This document shows, piece by piece, positions 7,906 through 15,975 of a stretch of DNA of 52,631 bases. This stretch comes from Acidimicrobiia bacterium (GTDB taxonomy: Bacteria; Actinomycetota; Acidimicrobiia; Spongiisociales; Spongiisociaceae), in contig VXMM01000035.1 of NCBI GenBank assembly GCA_009841105.1, positions 1 through 52,631 on the forward strand, given 5' to 3'. The translations under genes and the position numbers were made by a program. Under the pieces are notes generated by a model. The model was not told where the DNA came from. It saw only the letters and a program-made list of their open reading frames with translations, and made no database searches. How positions within the stretch are numbered: position 1 is the stretch's first letter; each line of letters starts with the position of its first letter.

Positions 7906-9044
7906 GGCGCTGTTTCCTTGAGGTGCTCCTCGGTGCGGACGATCCGCCGATCATGGGTCGGGAAGCTGCTGTGCAGCTCGATCGAAGCGGGGTCGAAGGG
8001 GAGGGGATCGAACGTGCTGGAGAGCTGCTGTGCAACTCCCGTCGAGGCGGCCCGGTCGGCTGCCAGCATGAGCTCGAGGACGTGGAAGGCGTGATCGGGC
8101 TGGATCAGCTGGGTGGCCCCGCCGGCAACGTCCACCAGGTGCTCGAGGCCTGAGGTCCAGTCCCACCGTGGATCGACTTCCCCGCAGAGCGCCCAGGCCC
8201 CCATCTCGTTGGACCACATCTCGTAACCCTCAGGCGCCCAGTCGTCGCCCAGCATCTGGATGGTTCCTTCGCTTCCGTAGAGCTCCAGGGCAGGCGACCG
8301 GTACTGCTGGATGGTGAAACCGGTCGTCACCGAAGCGAAGGCGGACGAGCCGAAGTCGATCAGTATCTGGTAGTTGTCGTATACCTCCACCTCGATCTCC
8401 TCACCGTCCACCACCCTCCGCGGACTGGTCGTACCCGCGAAGGCGGTTACCCGTCGGGCGGGTCCCAAGAGGCCGGTGAGGGCGGTTATGTTGTACACGC
8501 CCAGGTCGAACACCGGACCACCGCCGGAACGATAGAACCAGGGTCCCCAGGTGGGACCTGACCATCCGTACCTGCCGCGCGCCAGATGGACCGTCCCGAT
8601 CTGGCCTTCGTGCACCACCCTCTTCCATATCGCCTGGTAGGTGGGGCTCAGGACGACACCCGGGGCGCAAACCAGGACCGACTCGCACCGCGCGGCTACC
8701 TCCATGATCGCTTCCGCGCCCGGCAGGTCGACCGACATGGGTTTCTCGACCAGGACGTGCTTGCCTGCCTGCATGGCCTCGAGGGCGATGGGACCGTGGT
8801 GCGGCATCGAGGTAAGAATCGCCACCGCGTCCACGCCGGGATCGGCGATCACCTCCGAGTAGTCCGTGCAGAAGGGGATGCTCTCGTGCAGGTAATGCCG
8901 GGATGCGTCCGCGCGGCGGGGGTTGATGTCGCACGTCCTGACGACCCGGACCCGTCCTTCCGTCTGGAGCCTCCGCAGCAACTCCGCATAGGGCTCGAAC
9001 ACGCTGCCGAGGCCGATCACGCCGATTCTCAGTACGTCAGCCAA
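7902..9044 (-). CDS. Gfo/Idh/MocA-family oxidoreductase
   Basis: A 380-aa NAD(P)-dependent sugar oxidoreductase. The N-terminal Rossmann motif is GVIGLGSVFEPY, followed by the VEKPMS signature (Lys of the EKP motif) about residue 100. The C-terminal alpha/beta domain contains GGGPVFDLGVYNI, the region carrying the family's catalytic Asp. The start is TTG 9044, with GGAGAG 5 bases upstream. It lies 28 bases downstream of the 75-bp MITE-like insertion that separates it from the permease gene, and overlaps the bicupin by ATGA. It probably oxidises the ABC-imported sugar; which one is unknown. Confidence 0.88.
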   Translation of the reverse strand: MADVLRIGVIGLGSVFEPYAELLRRLQTEGRVRVVRTCDINPRRADASRHYLHESIPFCTDYSEVIADPGVDAVAILTSMPHHGPIALEAMQAGKHVLVEKPMSVDLPGAEAIMEVAARCESVLVCAPGVVLSPTYQAIWKRVVHEGQIGTVHLARGRYGWSGPTWGPWFYRSGGGPVFDLGVYNITALTGLLGPARRVTAFAGTTSPRRVVDGEEIEVEVYDNYQILIDFGSSAFASVTTGFTIQQYRSPALELYGSEGTIQMLGDDWAPEGYEMWSNEMGAWALCGEVDPRWDWTSGLEHLVDVAGGATQLIQPDHAFHVLELMLAADRAASTGVAQQLSSTFDPLPFDPASIELHSSFPTHDRRIVRTEEHLKETAP

Positions 9045-9071
9045 GCCCGCTCTCCATCCGGTCCGTCCCTC

Positions 9072-9146
9072 CTAGTGGTCTGTCTGTGTAATGGCGGTGT
9101 GGTATGGCCGCCAGAGCACCCGGTAGTTTCGCAGACAGACCACTAG
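9072..9146. mobile_element. MITE-like element, 75-bp internally deleted copy
   Basis: Bounded by CTAG, with near-perfect terminal inverted repeats (CTAGTGGTCTGTCTG / CAGACAGACCACTAG). It equals the reverse complement of the 168-bp copy at 38718-38885 with about 93 internal bases missing; only one substitution is evident in the shared ends. The stop codon of the permease gene (9143-9145) lies inside its terminal CTAG. It sits within an otherwise tightly packed operon and may fold as a hairpin in the mRNA. Confidence 0.8.
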
Positions 9147-10054
9147 CCCTTGATCCCGAACATCTTCATACCCTGGATGAAATACTTCTGAGCCACCGCG
9201 AACAGGATCACGAGCGGCGCCGTCATGAGTGTGGCGGCCGCCATCATCAGGTGCCATTCGGTGAGCCGCCGCCCCCGGAATGTGAACAGCCCGAGCGAGA
9301 GCGGGAACTTGTCGGGGTCCTGCAAGTATATGAGCGGCCGGAAGAAGTCGTGCCAGGTCCAGACGAAGGTGAACACCGCCATGACGACCAGCGCCGGCCT
9401 GACCAGTGGGAGCATTATCTGCCAGAAGATACGGAACTCCCCGGCGCCGTCCACCCGCGCCGCGTCGTCCAGCTCTTTGGGAACACCTCGGAAGAACTGG
9501 CGCATCATGAAGATGAAGAACGCCTCCCCGAACAAAGCGGGAGCGATCAGGGGTATGTAGCCGCCCAGCACCCCGAGTTGCTTGAAGAGGAGAAAGGTCG
9601 GGATGAAGGTGACCACGTACGGGATCATCATGGTCGCCAGGGTCACGCCGAACAGGATGTCGCGCCCGGGGAAACGGAGACGGGCGAAGCCGTAGCCCAC
9701 CAGCGCGCAGGACAGCACGGTTGCCACGGTCACCGAACCGGCGTAGAACACGCTGTTGGAGAAGAACTGGAGGAAGGGGTAGCCCGGGTAGCTGAGGACC
9801 GACACGAAATTCTCCCACCGGAACACGGCGGGCAGCCACTGGACCGGCACCGTGAAGATTTCCTTGTTCTCCTTCAGGGCCGAGCTCAGCATCCAGAGCA
9901 GGGGGATGGTGAAGCAGACCGACAAGACGCTGAGCACCAGGTGCCACCCGGTCTGGCGGAGCCAGCCGCCGCGCCTCCCGTACCGGGTGGGCTGGGCGGC
10001 GGTCCCGTCGCCTTGGTCTCGTCCGGTGAGGGCCGACGGCCGGATCGCCCTCAT
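9143..10054 (-). CDS. Carbohydrate ABC transporter permease (MalG/UgpE-type)
   Basis: A 303-aa inner-membrane permease with about six membrane segments; the first is WHLVLSVLSVCFTIPLLWML (about residues 36-55). The EAA loop that contacts the ATPase is present as ELDDAARVDGAGEFRIFW..LPL (about 197-220). It ends GMKMFGIKG, as many MalG-type proteins do. It is the second permease gene, 36 bases after the first. The TAG stop is formed by the end of the MITE-like element. Confidence 0.92.
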   Translation of the reverse strand: MRAIRPSALTGRDQGDGTAAQPTRYGRRGGWLRQTGWHLVLSVLSVCFTIPLLWMLSSALKENKEIFTVPVQWLPAVFRWENFVSVLSYPGYPFLQFFSNSVFYAGSVTVATVLSCALVGYGFARLRFPGRDILFGVTLATMMIPYVVTFIPTFLLFKQLGVLGGYIPLIAPALFGEAFFIFMMRQFFRGVPKELDDAARVDGAGEFRIFWQIMLPLVRPALVVMAVFTFVWTWHDFFRPLIYLQDPDKFPLSLGLFTFRGRRLTEWHLMMAAATLMTAPLVILFAVAQKYFIQGMKMFGIKG

Positions 10055-10090
10055 GAGGCGGCGCTCCGCGGGGTCATCTTGGTGTCCCCA

Positions 10091-10999
10091 TCAAGCCTCC
10101 TCGTACACCCAACGCCTGGTCGTCCCGAAGATGGCGGCGGTGACCGCCAGGATCGCCAGGAACAGCACCAGGGCCTGCGCCGACGCGTAGCCCATGTCGA
10201 AATAGCTGAAGGCGGAACGGTAGATGAGCACCATGTACATCAGCGTCGAGCCGCCCGGCTCACCGGTCGTGCCCCCTACCACCATCGCCGCATCGAACAC
10301 CTGGAAGGAGTAGATCACTCCGATCACCAGGTTGAACAGGATCACCGGTGTCAGGAGGGGGAGGGTCACGTGGCGAAACCGGCCCCACGCACCCGCCCCG
10401 TCGATCGACGCCGCCTCGAGCAGCGACGCCGGGATCTCCTGGAGTCCGGCCAGGAAGATCAGGGTGGCCGCTCCCACCCCCCACAGGCTGAGGACGATCA
10501 GACCCCACTTCGACCACTGCGGATCGAGAAACCAGGCCGGCCCGTCCAGGCCGGTGACCTCGATGACCGTGTTCAGCAGGCCGGAGCGAGGCTCCAGCAG
10601 TAGCAGGAACACGATCGTCCCGGCCACCGGAGGAACAACGGAAGGCATGTAGAACAGCGTCCGGTGGATGCCTATGCCCCGTACCGGCCGGTTGAGTAGG
10701 AGCGCCAGCACCAGTGACAGCACCAGGCCGATGGGAACCGATAGCAGGGCGTAGAACAGGCTGTTCCTGGCTGCCCTCCACACCGCTGAGTCGCCCCACA
10801 TCTTCACGTAGTTGTCCGTCCCCACCCATTCCGGGGGAGTGAGGACGGTGTAGTCCGTGAAGGACAGGTAGGTCGCGGCGACGATCGGGTAGCCGTGGAA
10901 CACCACCAAGGCAAGCAGCCACGGCGCCACGAACAGGAGTCCTGCCGCCGCCTGGCGACGCCCCAGCGGGCTCAACCGGCGTCGGCGCAACCTACCCAT
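10091..10999 (-). CDS. Carbohydrate ABC transporter permease (MalF/UgpA-type)
   Basis: A 302-aa permease with a basic N-terminus, a first membrane segment at about 18-38 (GLLFVAPWLLALVVFHGYP), a periplasmic loop, five further hydrophobic segments, and the EAA motif LLEAASIDGAGAWGRFRHVT (about 195-214). It would pair with the MalG-type permease downstream to form the channel. The sugar-binding lipoprotein gene precedes it by 21 bases. No ATPase gene is in the operon, so a shared MsmK/MsiK-type ATPase from elsewhere is likely. Confidence 0.92.
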   Translation of the reverse strand: MGRLRRRRLSPLGRRQAAAGLLFVAPWLLALVVFHGYPIVAATYLSFTDYTVLTPPEWVGTDNYVKMWGDSAVWRAARNSLFYALLSVPIGLVLSLVLALLLNRPVRGIGIHRTLFYMPSVVPPVAGTIVFLLLLEPRSGLLNTVIEVTGLDGPAWFLDPQWSKWGLIVLSLWGVGAATLIFLAGLQEIPASLLEAASIDGAGAWGRFRHVTLPLLTPVILFNLVIGVIYSFQVFDAAMVVGGTTGEPGGSTLMYMVLIYRSAFSYFDMGYASAQALVLFLAILAVTAAIFGTTRRWVYEEA

Positions 11000-11020
11000 C
11001 GGAGACCGGGCCGGTCCCGG

Positions 11021-12469
11021 CTAGCCCGCCAGGAGACTGTCCAGTTCGGCCTGGGTCGCTTCCTGGGCGGCCGTCAGAGCTTCCTTCGGGGTAGCCGTCT
11101 TCAGTAGGACGGCATCGATCGCCTCGTAGAGCCGATCATGCATGAAGTCCTGAACCGGCGAGGTCCACATGGGCGCCGCCACCTCCAGTTGGGCGGTGAA
11201 GAACTGGGTGATCTCGGTGGCGAACTCGTCGTCGCGCTGATCGGCCACCGCCTGCGGGAAGAGGTCATCCGGCGCCAGGCGATTGGTGGGAATGTCCGGA
11301 ACCTTGCCGAACCAGGTCCTCATACCCTCTACCACCAGGTAGTCGAGCCACTTGAAGGCGGCTTCGGGATTGGGAGCGCCCTTCGGGATGGCACACCAGT
11401 TGGGCCAGAAACCGGAGGCAGTCGAAGTCCCGCTCGGTCCCACCGGGAACTGTGCCACGTTCCAGCGCTCCCAACCGGAGAATTCCGAGCCGTAGATGTC
11501 GGAGGCGAACCAGAATCCGTTGACCAGCGCGGCATGGTGCCCGCCCTGGAAGGCGGGGGGACGCCCGCTGCCGTCCACGTACCCGCCGCCGGTGTAGTTG
11601 CCGGATGCCTGGAGGGCCACCCAATCACCCTTGTACTGCTCGTTCAGCCACTGCAGCGCGTAGTCGAGCATCTCGATGTTCTGGTCGGAGTCGAGCGTGG
11701 AGCGTTGCTGATCGGCGTCGTAGAGAACCCCGCCGTTGGTCGCCGACCAGATGGCGCTCTCGATGCCGTCATAGGGGGGTATGAACCCGGCCGAGACCAG
11801 CGTGTCGCCATCCCACTCGACGAACTCGGCCGACATGGCCTTGAGGTCGTCCCAGGTCTTCGGGAAGTCCTCCCGCGCGCTGGAAATCCCCTTGCTTTCC
11901 AGCAGTTCCTCGTTGTAGAAGATGGCATAGGAACTGGCGGTGGCAGGCAACCCGAAGATCTGGCCGTCCCAACGGCACGAAGCCAGCACGCCCTCGGGCC
12001 AGTTCTCCACCTGCGAGTAGGTGGACGCCGCCATCAGGCCGTCTAGGGGCTCAAGCGCTCCGAGGGACGCCATCACCACCGGCGGGCTCCAGATGATGAC
12101 CGCGTCCGGTGGTGTGCCCGCCGCCAGATTGGCCATGAGCCGCTCGTTGAAGTCCTCGTCCACGCCGACGCCGCACAAGACGTCGTTGAGAGTTACACCT
12201 GATCCGGAAGCCGAGAAGGCCTCTCCGACCTCCACGAAGCCCTGGCAGAAGGGATCGGAGCCGCCTGGGAGCCAGAAGTCGATCGCGACCGGCGCGGCTG
12301 TGGTGGCGGGCGCAGCAGTACCTGAGGTAGTCGCCGCCGCGGTGGTAGCGGCAGGCTCGTCCGAACCGCAGGCGCCAACCAGCACTGCGGCGCCCCCAGC
12401 TCCTAGAAGCTGGAGAAACCTCCTCCTGTCGATCACCATCGGCATCAGCGGTCCGCGATTGGGCCTCAT
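11021..12469 (-). CDS. Extracellular sugar-binding lipoprotein of ABC transporter
   Basis: A 482-aa solute-binding protein. It has a twin-arginine-like lipoprotein signal (DRRRFLQLLGAGGAAVLVGAC, Cys about residue 34), an Ala/Thr-rich linker, then a family-1 solute-binding fold: IDFWLPGG, MANLAAGTPPDAVIIW, LPATASSYAIFYNEELLESKGI, and FKWLDYLVVEGM late. GGGAGGAG lies about 8 bases before ATG 12469. As first gene of the operon it would capture the sugar outside the membrane. The ligand is not predictable. Confidence 0.9.
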   Translation of the reverse strand: MRPNRGPLMPMVIDRRRFLQLLGAGGAAVLVGACGSDEPAATTAAATTSGTAAPATTAAPVAIDFWLPGGSDPFCQGFVEVGEAFSASGSGVTLNDVLCGVGVDEDFNERLMANLAAGTPPDAVIIWSPPVVMASLGALEPLDGLMAASTYSQVENWPEGVLASCRWDGQIFGLPATASSYAIFYNEELLESKGISSAREDFPKTWDDLKAMSAEFVEWDGDTLVSAGFIPPYDGIESAIWSATNGGVLYDADQQRSTLDSDQNIEMLDYALQWLNEQYKGDWVALQASGNYTGGGYVDGSGRPPAFQGGHHAALVNGFWFASDIYGSEFSGWERWNVAQFPVGPSGTSTASGFWPNWCAIPKGAPNPEAAFKWLDYLVVEGMRTWFGKVPDIPTNRLAPDDLFPQAVADQRDDEFATEITQFFTAQLEVAAPMWTSPVQDFMHDRLYEAIDAVLLKTATPKEALTAAQEATQAELDSLLAG

Positions 12470-12618
12470 TGGCAGTACTCCTCCCTATCCTGGGTGCTCC
12501 CCGTCCCGCTGCCCGAACAGGCACGACGGGGATATGCGAGCCTGAGCATAGGCCGTCCCGCTGGAGGCCGCCGATGTTCGGGCCGGCGAGCGACCGGGCT
12601 GACCACCACGCCGCGGGT

Positions 12619-12634
12619 GACCCGTCTTCGGGTC
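12619..12634 (-). terminator. Hairpin after the VWA gene
   Basis: GACCCG-TCTT-CGGGTC gives a 6-bp GC-rich stem immediately after the stop of the VWA gene (12638). There is no clear U-run on the minus strand, so it is at best a weak or factor-dependent terminator separating this unit from the sugar operon downstream. Confidence 0.35.
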
Positions 12635-12637
12635 TTG

Positions 12638-13780
12638 TCAGGCAGCCCAGCCTTCCAGGACTCGGGCCAGGTCTTCCAGTCCTTCGATACTGTGGCCTGC
12701 GATGAGCTCGTCAACGAACGGCAGGGCTGCCACGAGGCCGCGGGCCAGCGGTTGGAACTTCGGATCGCCCGCCAGCGGGTTGACCCATATGACGCGGTGT
12801 GCCTGGTGGGACAGGCGCCGCATGGCCCAGGCAAGCCGGTCAGGCTCGCCCCGCTCCAGGCCGTCGGAGCAGATGATCACCGTCGCACCGCGGTTGAGGC
12901 GGTACTTGCCCCACCTCGTGACATAGGACCCCAGCGACTCACCGATCCTGGTGCCCCCGTCCCAGTCGACCACCAGAGCGGTTGCCTCGTCGAAAGCTGC
13001 ATTCGGATCGCGTACCCGCATGGCCTTCGTGAGGCGGGTGAGTCTGGTCCCGAAGCAGAACACCTCCACCCGTTGCGAGGCCCGGCTCATCCCGTATGAG
13101 AACTGGACCAAGGCCCGCGAGAAGCCGGCCATGGACCCTGAGACGTCGACGATCAGGACGATGGGCCGGGGCCGCTCCATTCGCCGGCGCCGCCGGAGGT
13201 GGAGCAGGTCACCCCCGTAGCGCAGGGAATGGCGGACGCTGCGCCGGAGGTCGATCCTGGGGCCTCTCGGTGAGGGGCGGGTGCGCCGGGTGCGCCGCTG
13301 TGGCAACCTCAGGGTGGGTAGCAGCCGGGCCAACCGGCGGAACTCATCCTCCGTCCAGCGGTCGAAGTGCTTCGTCCTGAGGATCTCGGCGCTCGAGGCC
13401 CGCGGCCCTCCCGCGGCGGGGAGTTCCTCGTCGCCGGCATCGAGCACCTCGACCTCCTGGTGGTCGGTGCCGAAGGAGATGGAGGCCGGGTCCCCGTCAC
13501 CACCGTCGGCGGTCGCTAGCGGCAGGATGGCAGGAGGGGAGTCGCTCTCCGAGCCGATGAAGAAGGAGTCGAAGGCGGCGTCGTAGACGGCCAGGTCGGC
13601 CTGCTGGTTCACCAGGGTGATCCGGCCCGTCCAGTAGAGGTCCTCGATGGCGGCCGGGTCGAGGCCGGCTACCGCTCTCGTGTAGGACACCACCTGCCCG
13701 GCGCCGACCTTGACCCCGTGGGTCCGCAACAACCGTCCGAATCGGACCAGTTCGGTGGTCGGTCCGGGCTCAGACTCCAT
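12638..13780 (-). CDS. VWA-domain protein, CoxE-like
   Basis: A 380-aa protein whose N-terminal half is helical and Arg-rich, with a C-terminal von Willebrand A domain. The MIDAS motif DVSGSMAGFS follows the strand RPIVLIVDV at about residue 200, and a late TVIICSDGLERG strand supplies the third metal-site segment. This is the CoxE layout, the partner of MoxR-type AAA ATPases (CoxD), which activate or mature metalloenzymes. It overlaps the ATPase gene by 11 bases. No carbon monoxide dehydrogenase genes are in the window, so the client is unknown. Confidence 0.85.
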   Translation of the reverse strand: MESEPGPTTELVRFGRLLRTHGVKVGAGQVVSYTRAVAGLDPAAIEDLYWTGRITLVNQQADLAVYDAAFDSFFIGSESDSPPAILPLATADGGDGDPASISFGTDHQEVEVLDAGDEELPAAGGPRASSAEILRTKHFDRWTEDEFRRLARLLPTLRLPQRRTRRTRPSPRGPRIDLRRSVRHSLRYGGDLLHLRRRRRMERPRPIVLIVDVSGSMAGFSRALVQFSYGMSRASQRVEVFCFGTRLTRLTKAMRVRDPNAAFDEATALVVDWDGGTRIGESLGSYVTRWGKYRLNRGATVIICSDGLERGEPDRLAWAMRRLSHQAHRVIWVNPLAGDPKFQPLARGLVAALPFVDELIAGHSIEGLEDLARVLEGWAA

Positions 13781-14657
13781 CCAGCATCTCGGCTACCCGG
13801 CTCCGGACCGTGGACAGGTCGTCGTGGTCCTTGATCACCGACCCCAGGCTGATGTCGAGGTTGTCGGCGGTCACCTCATGCTCACCGAGCTGGTTCAGCG
13901 CTCGGGCCCAGTTGATGGTCTCGGCGACACCGGGTTGCTTGACCAGTTCGAGGCCGCGCAACCTGGACACGACCCGGCTGGTGCTGCGAGCGAGGAGCGC
14001 GGGAACCTCCGGCGCACGTGCCGCCACGATCTCCACCTCCCTTTCCAGGCCCGGGAAGTCAATCCAGTGATAGAGGCAGCGGCGCTTCAGGGCGTCGTGC
14101 AGCTCGCGGGTGCGGTTGGAGGTGATGATGACCGGCGGCGGGGCGGACGCCCCAACCGTGCCTATCTCGGGAATCGATATCTGGAACTCGGACAGGATCT
14201 CCAGGAGGAAAGCTTCGAACTCGTCGTCCGCCCGGTCGATCTCGTCGATGAGCAACACGCAATCCGCTCCCTTGCGTATCGCCTGCAGCAACGGACGCTC
14301 CACCAGGAAGCGTTCGGCAAAGAGATCGTCCGATCCGTCGCCACCCGCATCGGCCTCGGCCGCACGTCGCAGGTAGAGGAGTTGGCGCGGGTAGTCCCAC
14401 TCGTAGAGGGCCTGGTTGGCGTCTATTCCCTCGTAGCACTGGAGCCGGATCAGATCCACTCCCAGTCCTCCCGCGAGCGCCTTCGCCACCTCGGTCTTGC
14501 CCACCCCTGCCTCACCTTCCAGCAGGAGGGGCTGCGACAGCGTGAGGGAGAGGTAGATGGCGGTCGACAGACCCCGGTCGGCCAGGTAGGCCTGACCGGC
14601 CAGCATCTCGGTGATCGTGGCTATGTCACCGGTGAACCTGTCGGCGGGTGCGGTCAA
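13770..14657 (-). CDS. MoxR-family AAA ATPase (CoxD-like)
   Basis: A 295-aa AAA+ ATPase of the MoxR group: Walker A GEAGVGKTE (about 48-56), Walker B VLLIDEIDRAD (about 130), sensor-1 IITSNRTRELHDALKRRC, and a WARALNQL C-terminal lid segment. The start is TTG 14657, which overlaps the thiolase stop (TTGA) and begins right where the family similarity starts; no ATG or GTG fits. It works as a chaperone-like remodelling enzyme together with the overlapping VWA protein. Client and pathway are unknown. Confidence 0.88.
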   Translation of the reverse strand: MTAPADRFTGDIATITEMLAGQAYLADRGLSTAIYLSLTLSQPLLLEGEAGVGKTEVAKALAGGLGVDLIRLQCYEGIDANQALYEWDYPRQLLYLRRAAEADAGGDGSDDLFAERFLVERPLLQAIRKGADCVLLIDEIDRADDEFEAFLLEILSEFQISIPEIGTVGASAPPPVIITSNRTRELHDALKRRCLYHWIDFPGLEREVEIVAARAPEVPALLARSTSRVVSRLRGLELVKQPGVAETINWARALNQLGEHEVTADNLDISLGSVIKDHDDLSTVRSRVAEMLDGV

Positions 14658-15829
14658 GGGCGTTCGAAGATCGCCGCCATCCCCTGGCCGCCCCCGATGC
14701 ACATCGTCACGATGCCGCGCCGGCCTCCGGTCCGCTCCAGGGAGTGCATGAGCTTGATGGCCAGCATCGTCCCGGTTGCGCCCACCGGGTGGCCCAGTGC
14801 TATGGCGCCGCCGGAGACGTTGGTCTTCTCCGGGTCCAGTCCCGCATCCCGAATGACGGCCACGGCTTGGGCGGCGAAGGCCTCGTTGAGCTCGATCAGG
14901 TCGATGTCGTCGAGCGTGAGGCCCGCCTTGTCCAGCACCGCGGGCACGGCGAGAGCCGGGGCGTAGCCCATCACCTCCGGGTCGATGCCGCTCACCGCCC
15001 ACGCCACCAGGCGCAGACGCGGTTCGGCGCCCCGGGCCCGAGCCACCTTCTCGCTCATCAGGACCACCGAGGCGGCCCCGTCATTGATGCCCGACGAGTT
15101 GCCGGCCGTGACCGTTCCGTCCTTGACGAACACTGGCCGGAGTCGAGAGAGGCTCTCTTCCGTGGTGTTGGGCCTCGGGTGCTCGTCCACCAGGAACGGG
15201 TCGTCCTTAGGGCGTTCCACCCCGACGATCTGGTCTTCGAACAGGCCCTCCTTGATGGCGACTGCGGCCCGGTACTGGCTCTCGGCGGCGAACCGATCCT
15301 GCGCGCTGCGACTGACGTTATAGCGCTCGGCCACCCGCTCGGCGGTGGTGCCCATCGGGTACCCGCCGAAGGGATCCGTTACCAGGGACAGGGTGCCGTC
15401 GATGGACTTCCGGGGACCCAGCCTCCAACCGTCACGGGCCTGGTAGTCGAGAAACGGCTGGCTGCTCATGTTCTCATTCCCCCCGGCCACGACGATGTCC
15501 GCATCCCCGAGCATGATTTGCTGGGCGCCTGTAATGATCGCCTGCAGACCGGACGAGCACAGCCGGTTGACGTTCATGGCCGTGGTGGATGACGGAAGCC
15601 CGGCTTCGAGGGCACATCGTCGGGCGTTGTAGGCGTCCGGACCCACCTGTCCGATCTGGCCCATGACCACCTCGTCTACCTCGCCGGCTTCGACGCCCGC
15701 CCGGCTTAACGATTCCTTGATCGTTGTCGCGCCGAGCTTGTAGGAGTCGATCTTGGCGAGCGACCCTCCGTAGGTTCCGATGGCGGTCCGAGCCGCCCCG
15801 ACTACCACCACGTGATCCGTATCAACCAT
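14654..15829 (-). CDS. Acetyl-CoA acetyltransferase (thiolase)
   Basis: A 391-aa thiolase of normal length. The nucleophilic Cys is in NRLCSSGLQA (about residue 91), followed by GGNENMS, the NGSSGINDGAA-like segment (here AGNSSGINDGAAS), NEAFAAQA, GGAIALGHP with the active-site His, and CIGGGQG with the second catalytic Cys. It catalyses reversible acetyl/acyl transfer between CoA thioesters, either the last step of beta-oxidation or acetoacetyl-CoA synthesis. It is translationally coupled to the MoxR gene by TTGA, an unusual partnership. Confidence 0.92.
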   Translation of the reverse strand: MVDTDHVVVVGAARTAIGTYGGSLAKIDSYKLGATTIKESLSRAGVEAGEVDEVVMGQIGQVGPDAYNARRCALEAGLPSSTTAMNVNRLCSSGLQAIITGAQQIMLGDADIVVAGGNENMSSQPFLDYQARDGWRLGPRKSIDGTLSLVTDPFGGYPMGTTAERVAERYNVSRSAQDRFAAESQYRAAVAIKEGLFEDQIVGVERPKDDPFLVDEHPRPNTTEESLSRLRPVFVKDGTVTAGNSSGINDGAASVVLMSEKVARARGAEPRLRLVAWAVSGIDPEVMGYAPALAVPAVLDKAGLTLDDIDLIELNEAFAAQAVAVIRDAGLDPEKTNVSGGAIALGHPVGATGTMLAIKLMHSLERTGGRRGIVTMCIGGGQGMAAIFERP

Positions 15830-15975
15830 GCCCTTGTTCCTTTACACGACCGCGAACAACCACCCGGAATACAGACCCATGCCGGAGGCCGGCCGAGACA
15901 CCGGGCGAATGGATAGTCAGTGATGCTAGTGGCGCGGAGAGTCGCCGGCACCGGGTGCTCAGCCCTTTGCTGGGG

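Noticed and set aside
9104-10603. A 499-codon open frame on the plus strand opposite the permease genes
   Set aside because: It is antisense to two well-supported ABC permeases and its composition (many H, R, E, D) is typical of a high-GC shadow frame; no domain is recognisable.
12619-12634. Strong intrinsic terminator after the VWA gene
   Set aside because: The stem is good but no U-run follows on the minus strand; listed only as a weak hairpin.
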